Below, piece by piece: positions 53,677-63,625 of a DNA stretch of 64,000 nt. This DNA is from Tautonia marina (GTDB lineage: Bacteria > Planctomycetota > Planctomycetia > Isosphaerales > Isosphaeraceae). Under the pieces are notes generated by a model, which saw only the letters and a list, made by a program, of their open reading frames with translations, was not told the origin of the DNA and searched no databases. Numbering within the stretch: the stretch's first letter is position 1; each line of letters opens with the position of its first letter. Position numbers and translations under genes: made by a program. The stretch covers positions 1 through 64,000 of the forward strand of contig NZ_WEZF01000024.1 in assembly GCF_009177065.1 (NCBI RefSeq). Direction: 5' to 3'.

Positions 53677-56600
53677 GTGTCTTCCCCCCGATCGTGCCCG
53701 AACTGTGGCGAGACGCTGCCTGCCGGGGTCCTCGATGGCCTCTGCCCGGCCTGTGTCATGAGGCAAGTGCTCGACGAGGACACCCACCTCGGACAAACGG
53801 TGGCCGGCGCGATCGCGACCGAGGCATTCGCCGCGCCCACTTCGGACTGGGGACCCGAACGGCAGAATCCGGATCCTTCGGCCTCTCCCAAGGTCGAGGG
53901 TTCGGGGGCCGAGGAAGGTAGGTCGATTCCCCCCGATCGGCTCCACTACTTCGGCGACTTTGAGTTGATCCGGGAGCTGGGACGCGGCGGGATGGGGGTG
54001 GTCTTCAAGGCCAGGCAGGTGAGCCTGAACCGGCTGGTCGCGGTCAAGATGATCCGATCGGCCGTGCTGGCTGGTGAGGAGCAACGCCGGCGCTTTCGGA
54101 ACGAGGCCGAGGCGGTCGCCACGCTCGATCATCCCCACCTGGTGCCGATTTTCGAGGTCGGCGAGCACGACGGCCACGCCTACTTCGCCATGAAGCTCAT
54201 CGGCGGCGTGGGGCTCGATCAGTGCCTGGACACGTTTGTGAACCGGTTTCCCGACGTGGCCCGGATGGTCGCCACGGTGGCCGAGGCGGTCCACCATGCG
54301 CACCAGCGAGGCATTCTGCATCGGGACCTGAAGCCGGCGAACATCCTGATCGACGCTGAGGGGGAGCCCCACGTCACCGACTTCGGCCTGGCCAAGCGGA
54401 TCGAAGGCGACAGCGCCCTGACGGGTACCGGAGCCGTGGTGGGAACGCCATCGTACATGGCCCCGGAGCAGGCGTCGGGACGTCGGGGGGCCGTGACCAC
54501 GGCGACCGACGTGCACGGCCTGGGAACCGTGCTCTACGCTTTGCTGACCGGTCGGCCGCCGTTCGCGGGCGATTCGGTGGTGCAGACGCTGGAACAGGTC
54601 CGCGAAACGGTGCCGGAAGCGCCGTCGAAGCTCAACCGCCGGGTGCCTCGGGACCTGGAGGTGATCTGCCTGAAGTGCCTGGAGAAAGCGCCAAAGCATC
54701 GGTACGACTCGGCGCACAACCTGGCCGACGACCTGCGGCGGTTCGTCAACGGCGAGCCGATCCGGGCGCGTCGGGTGGGGCTGGCGACCCGGCTGGCAAT
54801 GTGGTGCCGACGACGGCCAGCCATTGCGGGACTCTCGGCCGCGGCGGTCGGCCTCGCCGCGCTGGCGGCGGTGCTGGCGGTGGTCTCCGCCGTGCAGACG
54901 GCCAAGGCGCTCGACGCGGAACAGGAGGCCAGACGCCGCGAGCAACGCCTGCGGGCCGAGACGCAGCAGGAGCGCGATCGCCTGGCGTATCAGCTTGCTC
55001 TGATCCACGCACAGCAACTCGCCGATGCCTACCAAGGGGCCGACATGGCCAGGCTCGGCGATTTGCTGGCGGCCCTGGTGCCCGAGCCGGGTCGAGTCGA
55101 TCTGAGGGGCTGGGAGTGGTTTTACTTCAACGGACTCGCCAACGCCGATCTGATGACGGTCGGCCAGTTTGTCGAGACGGTGGCGTGGAGTCCCGATGGT
55201 CGCTTGCTGGCGGCGACACGGGCCAATCCGGCCTTGCGGTCGGAGGTCGGGTTCCTTGCGCTCTTCGATGCGACGACGGGGGAGATGGTCGCGGAGCTTC
55301 GGGGGCAGACCGGTGGGATTTACGACGCGTCGTGGTCGCCGGACAGCCGGTTCCTGGCGACGGCCGCCGAGGATGGGACCGTCTGCGTCTGGGACGTGAT
55401 CGCACACAAGGCGGTTCGGACGCTGGGAGGGGGCGGGCCGTCGAAGGCGGTCTGGTCGGTGGCGTGGAGTCCCGACGGCTGCCGGATCGCCGCCGTCGGA
55501 GGGCTGCTCGATGGGAAGATCCGGATCTGGGAGGCGGCGACGGGAACCTTGCAGGCGACACTCGACCCCGACGACGCGGGAGGGAGCCATGACGCCGCCT
55601 GGTCCCCCGACTCCCGACGGCTGGCGACGGCGCATGCACCCGGGACTGTGATTGTCTGGAACGTGGATGAGCACGTCGAAATTCAGCGATTCGTTGATCC
55701 AGGTCAGGACACCCTGGCGGTGAGCTGGTCTCCGGACGGGAAACGGCTGGCCTCGGCCGGGGAAGACGGCGCGATCCGGGTGAGGGATCTTGCGTCCGGT
55801 CGAGCGCTTCAGCGCCTCTCGGGACACGACGGGCCGGTCCGGGATCTGGCGTGGAGCCCCGACCGCTGGCGGCTGGCCTCGGCGAGCGACGACCGGACGG
55901 TTCGAGTCTGGGACCTCTCGGACGGTGCGGCGATCGTGACCCTGCGCGGGCACCAGCGGGGGGTGAACGCCGTGGCCTGGAAGCCCGACGGCTTGCGGCT
56001 GGCCTCGGCGAGCACCGACGGGCGAGTGAAGCTCTGGGACCCGTTCGAGTCGCCCGAGGCGCAGGTCCTCGACGACGACTCCGGGGCCGTGACCGCGATG
56101 GCCTGGGCACCGACGGGGCAGCGGCTGGCCTCCTCGACTCGGGGAGGGTTTTCGAGGGAACGAGTCCGGCTCTGGGACGTGGAGGGCGGGACGGTCGATC
56201 GTCATCTGGCAGGGCCGGAAGGAATCGTCAACGCGATCGCCTGGTCGCCTGAAGGCCGGAGGATCGCGGCATCGCTCCACGATGTGTTCACCAAGACCTA
56301 TCACCTTGTCGTCTGGGATCTGTCGGCGCGGGGTCCCGGTCGCAGCATCCCCCTGGACGACGGGCCGGTCCGGGCCGTCGCCTGGGTCTCCGAGGAGCGG
56401 CTGGTGGCGGTCCTGGGTGAGGCGCTGCGAAGCTGGAGCCTCGGGGCGGACGGGCCGGTGGCCGGCTCGATGATTCCCCTGAACGCGGGTCAACGGTCCC
56501 TCGCCGCCCTGGCTCCCTTCGGAGAACGCCTGGCGATGGCCGGGAGAGATCGCTCGGTGCAGATCCTCGACCCGGCTTCGGGCCGGGTGCTCCGGGTCCT

Positions 56601-57021
56601 GGAGCCGCGCGACGAGGGGACGCTCCGCCTGATGGTCTGGGACGCGCCAGGCCATCGGCTGGCCTTGCTCACGCCGCGGCCGTCGGTGGGCTTCGCGCCC
56701 TCGGGGGATTCGCGGCCGGACGTGCTCCGGATTCGGTCGATCGAGGAGGGTGACGCGGAGATCGTGATTCCCCTTTACGGCGATCCGGTGGCGGCCGTGG
56801 CCTGGCATCCGGGCGGACGACGGCTCGCCACGGCGAGCGCCGACGGGACCGTGGCCCTCTGGGACGTTCCCACTGGCCAGCCGGTCCTTCGCCTCTCGGG
56901 GCCGGAGGAACCGACCGCCCTGGCCTGGTCGGGCGACGGCCGACGGCTGGTGGTCGCAGGCTCGGAGGGCCGCCTGAAGGTCTGGACCGCATCGGGCGTT
57001 GAGGAGTCCTTCGTTCGTTGA
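53677..57021 (+). CDS. PKN-type Ser/Thr kinase fused to WD40 repeats
   Basis: A 1114-residue protein. A GTG start is supported by GGGAGAG six bases upstream. The N-terminus is a zinc ribbon (Cys7, Cys10, Cys23, Cys26 in CPNC and CPAC). The kinase domain covers about 93-360: GRGGMGVVF (102-110), Lys124, HRDLKPAN (215-222), DFG (235-237) and APEQ (262-265), all consistent with activity. A single membrane span lies at about 383-405. About 14 WD40 blades fill residues 495-1110 ([44 protein letters not shown]), sufficient for two propellers outside the cytoplasm. It precedes the STN-like lipoprotein by 42 bp and probably shares an operon with it. Confidence 0.93.
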   Translation: MSSPRSCPNCGETLPAGVLDGLCPACVMRQVLDEDTHLGQTVAGAIATEAFAAPTSDWGPERQNPDPSASPKVEGSGAEEGRSIPPDRLHYFGDFELIRELGRGGMGVVFKARQVSLNRLVAVKMIRSAVLAGEEQRRRFRNEAEAVATLDHPHLVPIFEVGEHDGHAYFAMKLIGGVGLDQCLDTFVNRFPDVARMVATVAEAVHHAHQRGILHRDLKPANILIDAEGEPHVTDFGLAKRIEGDSALTGTGAVVGTPSYMAPEQASGRRGAVTTATDVHGLGTVLYALLTGRPPFAGDSVVQTLEQVRETVPEAPSKLNRRVPRDLEVICLKCLEKAPKHRYDSAHNLADDLRRFVNGEPIRARRVGLATRLAMWCRRRPAIAGLSAAAVGLAALAAVLAVVSAVQTAKALDAEQEARRREQRLRAETQQERDRLAYQLALIHAQQLADAYQGADMARLGDLLAALVPEPGRVDLRGWEWFYFNGLANADLMTVGQFVETVAWSPDGRLLAATRANPALRSEVGFLALFDATTGEMVAELRGQTGGIYDASWSPDSRFLATAAEDGTVCVWDVIAHKAVRTLGGGGPSKAVWSVAWSPDGCRIAAVGGLLDGKIRIWEAATGTLQATLDPDDAGGSHDAAWSPDSRRLATAHAPGTVIVWNVDEHVEIQRFVDPGQDTLAVSWSPDGKRLASAGEDGAIRVRDLASGRALQRLSGHDGPVRDLAWSPDRWRLASASDDRTVRVWDLSDGAAIVTLRGHQRGVNAVAWKPDGLRLASASTDGRVKLWDPFESPEAQVLDDDSGAVTAMAWAPTGQRLASSTRGGFSRERVRLWDVEGGTVDRHLAGPEGIVNAIAWSPEGRRIAASLHDVFTKTYHLVVWDLSARGPGRSIPLDDGPVRAVAWVSEERLVAVLGEALRSWSLGADGPVAGSMIPLNAGQRSLAALAPFGERLAMAGRDRSVQILDPASGRVLRVLEPRDEGTLRLMVWDAPGHRLALLTPRPSVGFAPSGDSRPDVLRIRSIEEGDAEIVIPLYGDPVAAVAWHPGGRRLATASADGTVALWDVPTGQPVLRLSGPEEPTALAWSGDGRRLVVAGSEGRLKVWTASGVEESFVR

Positions 57022-57063
57022 TTGGCGTTGATGGTGATTCCCCGCTTACGCAGGAGACGAGAG

Positions 57064-59241
57064 ATGATCTACCCCGTTCGATCCTTCCACGCCGGTCTTT
57101 TTTTGATCAGCGGGCTGATGCTTGCCGGCTGCGGCGGCAACGAGCCGGCCGTGGCGCCCCTCGATCCCTCGACGACGGCGGCCCCTCCGGGAACCGCTCC
57201 GCCTCCCCCGCCGCCGATGATGGGGGCGCAGGCCCCAGGCGCGGCGTCGGCCCCAATGGCTCCCGCGCCGTCGCAGGGGATCGCTCAGGAAATGATGCCC
57301 GGCGAGGAGCTGCAGCCGGGGTTCCCGGCAAGCCCCTCGCCCGCCCCGGACATGCCGGTCCCGGACGACCTCCCCGGCGACGATCCGAAGGAGGTCGCGC
57401 GCCTCTTCCTCGGGACCGAGGACGAGGCGACCAAGCAAGCTCTGATGACTGAAAAGGCCCGACGTGCCCAGCAGGAGCACAACATCACGCTGCAACCCGA
57501 TCCCAACAGCCCGTTCGAGATCGGCGAGGCCACGACCGACGGCGACTCGGCCGAGGTTGCCATCCGGGTAGAAGGACCGACCGGCCGCCTGGAGGGCGGG
57601 AGCCTCCGGCTGCGGCGTGAAGACGGTGAATGGCGTGCGCATGCCATGGTCGTCGCCGCGACGGCGGAGCACCCCGAGATGACCATGGACTTTGAGAACC
57701 CGATGGCCATCTTCGGGGAGCTGGGGGCGATGTTCTCCGAGCTGGAAGACGCGATGGAGGGGTTCGACCCCTTTGCCGAGGGCGAGGACGACGCTGCTGC
57801 TGATGCCGCCCGGGCCGCCGCGACCTTCGAGGCGATCGAGGCGGTTGATCTTGAGGCATTTCGCCAGTCGTTCACCGTGGACCTGGCCCTGGACGGTCGA
57901 CCGGCAGGCGCGGTGATCGCCGAGCTGGCCGCGCCGATCGGCCTGGAGCTGGACCGCTCGAAGGCCCCGGCCGAGGCCCTCGATCAGCCCGTGACCCTGA
58001 CCGCCGAGGGCCTGACCCGGCTGGAGGCGATCGAGCGCGTCTGCGAGGCGGTCGGGTTGTCTGCAACCTATGGAAGCGACCCGGCCGAGGGGTTCCTGGG
58101 CTCCTTCGAGGGGGATGCCGTGACACCGGTTGCCGGCCCTCGCCCCTGGCCGGTGGCCTTCGCCGGGCCGTTTCTCATTGAAGTGACCGGCGTGGAGCAG
58201 CAGCCGAGCGGGACGGGGACGCTCGGCCTCCGCGTGCTTGGCGTGGGGCTGCCCCCGGCGATCACCGCGATGATGGCGGCCGATCCGTTCCATGAGCCGA
58301 TCGCGATTCGAAGCATTTCCGGTCCTGGGAACCAGGAACTGCTTCCTGATGACCGATTCCCGGTGACACTCGGCGCCTCGGAGCTTCCCGAGGGGGTGGT
58401 GGATGTGACGCTGGATGTTCCCCTGGTCGGCCTGCTCCGCAGTGTCTCCGCGATCACCGAGGTGGTTGGCCAGGTCGAGATTCCGGTTCCGACCGAGATC
58501 GTGAGGATGAGTTTCGATCCGATCGAGCCCGGCGCGGTTCGCGAGGAGGAGGGGCTGAGGGTGTCGCTTCGGGGCGAGATGCCCCATCAAGCGACGCTCG
58601 AACTCGAGCGATTAGACGAGAGCGATCCCGACATGAAATGGCACCGTTATGTGTTTTTGCTCGGGCGGGACCGGGGCGGCGATCCTGTCGAGATGGAGAT
58701 TGGAGGAGGAGGCGGGGACGAAAAGGAATACTCCGCGTTTCTCAGCATCCGTGGTGAACCCGTCGCAATGGACCTGAAATTCGCCAAGGAGGTCGAGCCA
58801 CTGGTCACCGACGTCCGCCTGGAGCAGATCCCCTTAAAGGAGTTCGGCCGGATGCCCGAGGCCATCGCGGCGTTGGAGTTCGCCGGCGAGGAGGCTCCGG
58901 TGTCGGCCGAGCTGGTCGCGTTCCTGGAGAAGGAGCAGGAGCAGCAGCCGTCGCCGTTCCGGAACTCGGGGCCGGCGTACACGCTCCGGATCGTCAATCA
59001 TGCGAACAAGGATGTGCGACGACTGGTCCTGGAGGTCACCTTTTTCGATGCCTCCGGGAAGGCCGTCGGCCATGCGCCGCCCTTGAATTTCACCTACGAG
59101 CCCCACCTGGTCCAGCAGCAAGACGAGCGGGAGATGACGCAGTCCGGGTTCTTCGTGCCCGAGCAGGCGGCCTCGGCCACGTTCCGCGCGCGGGAGGTCG
59201 GCTTCACCGACGGGACAGTCTGGAAGGCGGAGGAGGAGTGA
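57064..59241 (+). CDS. Large lipoprotein with STN-like domain
   Basis: A 725-residue protein. AGGAG seven bases upstream supports ATG 57064. The signal peptide ends in lipobox LMLAGC (Cys23), then a Pro/Met-rich linker of about 60 residues. Residues about 275-350 (FTVDLALDGRPAGAVIAELAAPIGLEL, VTLTAEGLTRLEAIERVCEAVGL) resemble the secretin/TonB short N-terminal (STN) fold used to engage envelope machines. The remaining beta-rich parts match no family that I know. It probably sits in the periplasm, anchored to a membrane, downstream of the kinase-WD40 gene. Confidence 0.75.
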   Translation: MIYPVRSFHAGLFLISGLMLAGCGGNEPAVAPLDPSTTAAPPGTAPPPPPPMMGAQAPGAASAPMAPAPSQGIAQEMMPGEELQPGFPASPSPAPDMPVPDDLPGDDPKEVARLFLGTEDEATKQALMTEKARRAQQEHNITLQPDPNSPFEIGEATTDGDSAEVAIRVEGPTGRLEGGSLRLRREDGEWRAHAMVVAATAEHPEMTMDFENPMAIFGELGAMFSELEDAMEGFDPFAEGEDDAAADAARAAATFEAIEAVDLEAFRQSFTVDLALDGRPAGAVIAELAAPIGLELDRSKAPAEALDQPVTLTAEGLTRLEAIERVCEAVGLSATYGSDPAEGFLGSFEGDAVTPVAGPRPWPVAFAGPFLIEVTGVEQQPSGTGTLGLRVLGVGLPPAITAMMAADPFHEPIAIRSISGPGNQELLPDDRFPVTLGASELPEGVVDVTLDVPLVGLLRSVSAITEVVGQVEIPVPTEIVRMSFDPIEPGAVREEEGLRVSLRGEMPHQATLELERLDESDPDMKWHRYVFLLGRDRGGDPVEMEIGGGGGDEKEYSAFLSIRGEPVAMDLKFAKEVEPLVTDVRLEQIPLKEFGRMPEAIAALEFAGEEAPVSAELVAFLEKEQEQQPSPFRNSGPAYTLRIVNHANKDVRRLVLEVTFFDASGKAVGHAPPLNFTYEPHLVQQQDEREMTQSGFFVPEQAASATFRAREVGFTDGTVWKAEEE

Positions 59242-59322
59242 TGGGCGAGCGTTTCCGAGAGGAGTCCCGTTCCGGGAGCGAACGGTGCCCGCCGGCTCGG
59301 CGTGCGTGAATCGTGTCAGGTT

Positions 59323-59354
59323 CCCGCTCCCCCGAGGACGAACGGGGGAGCGGG
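59323..59354. terminator. Bidirectional stem-loop between convergent genes
   Basis: CCCGCTCCCCCG (59323-59334) and CGGGGGAGCGGG (59343-59354) form a perfect 12-bp stem with an 8-base loop. It lies between the convergent ends of the lipoprotein gene (59241) and the cellulose-synthase-like gene (59376), the right place for a shared terminator, although no U-run is present. Confidence 0.6.
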
Positions 59355-59375
59355 TGGGAGCGGGCGAGGACCGCG

Positions 59376-61328
59376 TTAGCCGAGGCATCGGGCGAGGAGG
59401 CGGCGGGTCATCTGGGGGACGGACAGGGGAGTGCGCTGGGCGTCGAGGCCGATGGAATAGATCCACTGCAAGAGGCTGTCGCGCTCGCGGTCGTCGGCCA
59501 GGTCGAAGCGGAGGCCGAGGGTTTCGCCTCGGGTGCGGACGACGGTGGCGCGGAGGGTGCCGCCACCGGCCAGGTGCAGGAACAGGGATCGAGGAACAGC
59601 CTGATCTGAGGGCCAGAACAGACCGGCTCCGGTGGCCGAGACGTTGTGGAGCGAGGCAAGGCACCAGGAGCCGTCATCTCCTTCGCAGAGGACCGAAGCG
59701 CGGGTCCGGTAGCGCTCGGCCGCTCGAAAACGGCCGCGGTCGCGACCGGCGAGGATGGCCAGGATGAGAGCCCCGGCGTTGACCGCCGAGAAGACCGAGG
59801 CGGCCGCGCGGTGCTCGGGATCGACGATCACCCGGGTTTCGGGCCAACTGTTGACTAAGAGGCCGAGCATGGTCAGCAGCAGGAGCGTCAGCGCGCTGCC
59901 CCGGGCGAACTGGTCGGCCCCCTGCCCTGCTCCGCTCCCCTTGGGAGTGACCCGGAAGGGCGCGCCGAAGGGCTTGATCAGGGTCGAGAGGATCGTCGGC
60001 ACCAGACGGAAGCTGAGCAGGAGCGAAAACCCGGTCGAGAGCAACGGAAGATAGCGCCCGGCCGAGATCCAGATCATCGGGGCCATCAAGGCGATGAGCA
60101 CGGGAACCTGATAGCGGATCAGGTCCTCAAGGTTCGCATGGGCCAGGGGGGCAAGCCCCGTCCAGAGGTAGACGATCGGGATGAAGACGGCGAACAGTCG
60201 TACCGGCGTCTGCACGAGCCAGTCGATCGGGAAGAAGAAAAGGCGCTGAATCAGGCTCAGCCCTGGCCCGAGGACGCCGTCCTTCAGAAAGAGAAGCTGC
60301 AAGCCACCGCGGCACCAGCGCTGCCGCTGGACGAACATCCCCTTAACGCTCTCGGGAGACAGCCCGAACGCGAGGGGCTCATTGAGATATCGCGTGATGA
60401 AGCCTCTGCGCAAGAGCATGAGCGAGGAGAGGATATCTTCGGTGACCGACTCGGTCGGGATGCCGCCGATCGCCATCAGAGCCGATCGGCGCTGGATGCT
60501 GGCCGATCCGCAGCAGAAACCGCAGTTCCAGCCGTCTCGGCTCGGCTGGACGATGTCGAAGAAGAGACGCTGCTCGTTGGGAGCCTGGTCGCCGAGGCCG
60601 AGGTTCATCTCGAAGATGTCGGCGTTGAGGAAGTGGTGCGGCAGCTGAACGATGGCGATGGTCGGATCGTCGAAGAAGCCGACGGTCCGCATGAGAAAGT
60701 CGCGTCGGGGCGCGAAGTCGGCATCGAGGACGACGAACAGCTCGGCATCGGTCTGGGAGAGGGCGTGGTTGATGTTGCCGGCCTTGGCGTGGCGGTTGTC
60801 GGGGCGGGTGAGATACTCGACCCCCTGGGCCTCGCAGAAGTCTCGGAGCCACGGGCGGCGGCCGTCGTCGAGGACCCAGACGGTGAAGTACGGGTAGTCC
60901 ATCCCCTTGGCCGCGAGAATCGGCCCCTCAACCACCTCGATCCCCTCGTTGTAGGTGCAGAGAAAGACATCGACGCGCGGTAATTCCGAAGGAGGGAGCC
61001 GCCTCAGGCGGCGCTCGTGGGCGTCGGCCTCTGAGGAATGGTCGCTGGTCCGGGTGAGCATCAAGTACGTGACGGCGCAGTTGAGCAACGCGGCCAGCTC
61101 GAACACGAAGACGAGCCAGATCCAGAGACCGGCCCAGGTGGTCGGATCGGTCGGCCGGACGGTCTGGGTGAACCGCCAGTCGAGATAGCGCAGGGTGATG
61201 CCCAGGGCCAGGCTCAGCACCAGCACGCGAGCCCAGGTCCGCTGGCGAGGCAGCGAGGGAAGGACGGCCAGGCAAAGGCCGGTTACCAGGAGGGCCGTCG
61301 CCCATTCACTGCCGCTCACAGGGGTCAT
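59376..61328 (-). CDS. Cellulose-synthase-like GT2 glycosyltransferase with PilZ domain
   Basis: A 650-residue membrane enzyme. After N-terminal spans, the cytoplasmic GT2 domain shows CTYNEGIEVVEGPI, VLDDGRR, VLDADFAP (the DxD site), TED and QRQRW, the processive synthase signature. More spans follow (about 345-500). The C-terminal 110 residues are a PilZ domain with RYRTR (RxxxR, about 537) and NVSATG (the NxSxxG element), so cyclic di-GMP binding is expected. It resembles BcsA/Alg8-type exopolysaccharide synthases. It is downstream of an HlyD-like gene by 42 bp on the same strand. The polymer is unknown; no bcsB, bcsC or bcsZ is seen. Confidence 0.92.
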   Translation of the reverse strand: MTPVSGSEWATALLVTGLCLAVLPSLPRQRTWARVLVLSLALGITLRYLDWRFTQTVRPTDPTTWAGLWIWLVFVFELAALLNCAVTYLMLTRTSDHSSEADAHERRLRRLPPSELPRVDVFLCTYNEGIEVVEGPILAAKGMDYPYFTVWVLDDGRRPWLRDFCEAQGVEYLTRPDNRHAKAGNINHALSQTDAELFVVLDADFAPRRDFLMRTVGFFDDPTIAIVQLPHHFLNADIFEMNLGLGDQAPNEQRLFFDIVQPSRDGWNCGFCCGSASIQRRSALMAIGGIPTESVTEDILSSLMLLRRGFITRYLNEPLAFGLSPESVKGMFVQRQRWCRGGLQLLFLKDGVLGPGLSLIQRLFFFPIDWLVQTPVRLFAVFIPIVYLWTGLAPLAHANLEDLIRYQVPVLIALMAPMIWISAGRYLPLLSTGFSLLLSFRLVPTILSTLIKPFGAPFRVTPKGSGAGQGADQFARGSALTLLLLTMLGLLVNSWPETRVIVDPEHRAAASVFSAVNAGALILAILAGRDRGRFRAAERYRTRASVLCEGDDGSWCLASLHNVSATGAGLFWPSDQAVPRSLFLHLAGGGTLRATVVRTRGETLGLRFDLADDRERDSLLQWIYSIGLDAQRTPLSVPQMTRRLLARCLG

Positions 61329-61370
61329 GAGAGGAGGCCCTTGGTCGGTCGGATCGCACGGGGAAAACGA

Positions 61371-62822
61371 TCAGCGAGGGGTCCAGACCACGGCCGAGCT
61401 GCCGATCAGATAGCGATTGGCCGGATCGGCGCCCGAGGGCTGGTCGTCGAGGGCGATGATGGCCCGGAACATGCCGATCGGGACCGCATCGCGGCTGGGT
61501 TCGCCGACCGTTTCCGGGTCGACCGCGGTGGGGTCGGCAACGTGGAAGACGCGGCCGGAGAGGATCTGGGACGAGCCGATCAGGCGGGCCTTGACCGGCG
61601 CTCCGGGGCGAATCCGGGCGGCGTCGGCCTCCTTGAAGATGGCCTCGATGCTCAGGTGGCCGGGGTCGACGATCTCCAGGGCAGTGGTGCCGGGAGCGAC
61701 CTCGCTGCCGGCATCGAGCGTCGAGGACCAGACGACGCCGCTCCTGGGAGCCTTGATGGCGACCCGGTTCTGCTCCAGGTGCCGCTGTTCGCTGGCGAGC
61801 CGGGTGTCGAGCTCCAGGAGTTTGCCCTGCAGTTCCTCCAGGTGGGCCCGAAGCCCGGCCTGCTGGATCTCGATCTCGTCGCAGCGCTGCAGGGAGGCAA
61901 CCCGGTCCTGGCCGCCGTCGGCGTCGCCGACGAAATAGCCGCGCTGGGCGGCCTCGAGCTGAACGTCAAGGCGAGCGGCGGTTTGCCGGGCTTCCTCCAG
62001 CTCGTTGCGGGCGACGGCCACGGCATACTCGGCCCGGGTGCGTTCGATGTCGGACGAGGCGGCCCGGATCGAGGCCCGGCCGTGCACCTGAAACTCGTAC
62101 TCGGCCTCCTTGAGGCGCGACTCGGCCGCCTGGATGATCGCCTCCTGCTCGTCGGCCTGCTTTCGGGCCCGGGCGATCCGGGCCTCCTGGTAGTCGAGGA
62201 AGTGCTGATTCAAGGTGGCTTTGATGGCGTCGAGGTCGGCGATCTGGGTTTCCAGGGCGGCGATGGATCGTCGGATCGCCTCGGCCTCTCCTTCGATTCG
62301 ATCCAGAGGGCGACGGTCAGGGGAAGCGGCCGACACGTCGAAGAGGTGCTGCCCCCGGCTCACCTCGGTCCCGACTTCCGGGGGCAAGCCCTCCACCACC
62401 CCTTGCTGATGTATCCGGACGGTCGTCAGCGGAGCGGTCACCGAGGCCCGGACACTCGTTCGGTAGAGAACCAATGGCGCCAGGAGCCAGACCCCCTCGG
62501 CCAGGATCGCCCCGCCGATGAGCCAGCGGAGGAGCCGTCCCCAGGACTTCCGCCGGGGAGCGGGAGGCGACGATGTCGGCGACGATCGGGGGCCTTGCAA
62601 CTCGCGAGGCACCAGCAACGTCGTACTCGATTCCAGGCGATTGCGAGAGGCTTCCATGAGCAACTGGTCGGCCGCGAAGCCCACCCTCGATCGAGTCCAG
62701 CCGAGCAAAGGACCCCGCGACCTTCGCGGGATTCCCGTGGGAACCGGCAACTCCCGCATCGGAGCGCACTGAGGACGCCCCGAGGTCGTCGTCGACCTCC
62801 CCCCTCGACCGGGAGCCAGCAT
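61371..62822 (-). CDS. HlyD/Alg44-like periplasmic adaptor
   Basis: Up to 483 residues. A membrane span at about 96-116 (LLRWLIGGAILAEGVWLLAPL) is followed by a biotinyl-lipoyl-like half (TTVRIHQQGVVEGLPPEVGT), a long alpha-hairpin (about 160-330) with coiled-coil composition, the second lipoyl half (VAIKAPRSGVVWSSTLDAGSEV) and a beta-barrel. It is a membrane fusion protein probably helping export the polymer made by the adjacent PilZ synthase, as Alg44 does with Alg8. The true start is uncertain: ATG 62822, 62759 and 62657 are all possible, with no good ribosome-binding site. The first 90 residues are cytoplasmic and polar. Confidence 0.87.
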   Translation of the reverse strand: MLAPGRGGRSTTTSGRPQCAPMRELPVPTGIPRRSRGPLLGWTRSRVGFAADQLLMEASRNRLESSTTLLVPRELQGPRSSPTSSPPAPRRKSWGRLLRWLIGGAILAEGVWLLAPLVLYRTSVRASVTAPLTTVRIHQQGVVEGLPPEVGTEVSRGQHLFDVSAASPDRRPLDRIEGEAEAIRRSIAALETQIADLDAIKATLNQHFLDYQEARIARARKQADEQEAIIQAAESRLKEAEYEFQVHGRASIRAASSDIERTRAEYAVAVARNELEEARQTAARLDVQLEAAQRGYFVGDADGGQDRVASLQRCDEIEIQQAGLRAHLEELQGKLLELDTRLASEQRHLEQNRVAIKAPRSGVVWSSTLDAGSEVAPGTTALEIVDPGHLSIEAIFKEADAARIRPGAPVKARLIGSSQILSGRVFHVADPTAVDPETVGEPSRDAVPIGMFRAIIALDDQPSGADPANRYLIGSSAVVWTPR

Positions 62823-62896
62823 CCACTCAGGAATCCTAGGTCACAGTTCCGAGGGCCTGGGAGAACCGCCCGAGGCGATTCGGAGGGGAGCTCGGC

Positions 62897-63529
62897 TCAG
62901 GCCCGGTAATGATCGAGGAACAGGGAAACGGCGGACGTGATGATCCGTCGGCGCTCGTCCGGCTCCGGGTTCGGCCCGAGCCCGAAGATGGGGGGCCAGA
63001 GCATGAAGCCTTCCACCAGGGCGCAGAGCTGGTTGGCGGAAAACTCGGGATCGTTCGGTTTCAAGCGGCCGTCGGCCGTGGCCTGCTCGATCCAGCGAAT
63101 CAGGCGGGCCATGAACCGCTTCTCATCGCCGATCGTGTCGCGGGCCAGTTGCGGGGTCCGCAGGAATCGGGAGAGCGAGACACGGACGAGCCCCTGGAAA
63201 CTCTCGGAGGTGATCAGCTCCCCCACCTTGAGGCAGTAGCTGACCAGTTGCTCGGCCAGGTCCCGATCCGCCTCGTAAGGGAACTCCGGCAGGGCCTCGG
63301 TCTGGGCGATCAACTCCTGAACGATCGCCTCGAACAGCGCGTCCTTGCTCTGAAAATGGTTGTAGACGGTCCGCTTGCTCACCCCGGCCCGTTCGGCAAT
63401 CCGGTCCATGCTCGTGGTGTCGAAGCCACTCGTCGCAAACTCCTCGACCGCCGCGTCGAGAATCGCTGCGCGCTTGCGATCCGTCAGGCGACCAGAAGCA
63501 GCCGGCGGGAGGGAAACGCCTTCCGACAA
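62897..63529 (-). CDS. TetR-family transcriptional regulator
   Basis: A 210-residue protein. Helix-turn-helix at about 20-65 (AILDAAVEEFATSGFDTTSM, IAERAGVSKRTVYNHFQSKD), then an all-helical ligand domain with an AefR-type C-terminus. It begins at a TTG with GGAG eight bases upstream (63529); a downstream start would cut into the conserved helix. It is the first gene of a minus-strand run that includes the HlyD-like and PilZ synthase genes, and it is divergent from an RND-type adaptor gene. The palindrome at 63545-63572 lies between both starts, so it probably represses itself and the adaptor gene. Confidence 0.92.
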   Translation of the reverse strand: MSEGVSLPPAASGRLTDRKRAAILDAAVEEFATSGFDTTSMDRIAERAGVSKRTVYNHFQSKDALFEAIVQELIAQTEALPEFPYEADRDLAEQLVSYCLKVGELITSESFQGLVRVSLSRFLRTPQLARDTIGDEKRFMARLIRWIEQATADGRLKPNDPEFSANQLCALVEGFMLWPPIFGLGPNPEPDERRRIITSAVSLFLDHYRA

Positions 63530-63544
63530 TTTCTACACTCCAGG

Positions 63545-63572
63545 GTTTACTTTCGAGGAGAGAAAAGTAAAC
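63545..63572. promoter_or_regulatory. Palindromic operator between TetR and the RND adaptor gene
   Basis: GTTTACTTT (63545-63553) and AAAGTAAAC (63564-63572) are perfect 9-bp inverted arms with a 10-base centre, a 28-bp site as bound by TetR dimers. It lies 16 bp before the TetR start and 54 bp before the adaptor start. Its AT-rich arms stand out in this GC-rich sequence. Confidence 0.75.
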
Positions 63573-63625
63573 TACACCGAGCAGTACACACGATCCGCCC
63601 TCCTTTCGAACAGCGGGTGAAACGG

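Noticed and set aside
53440-56808. A 1122-codon minus-strand frame opposite the kinase-WD40 gene
   Set aside because: It is a shadow of the WD40 repeats; the translation is Arg/His/Pro-rich and repetitive only because the real gene is.
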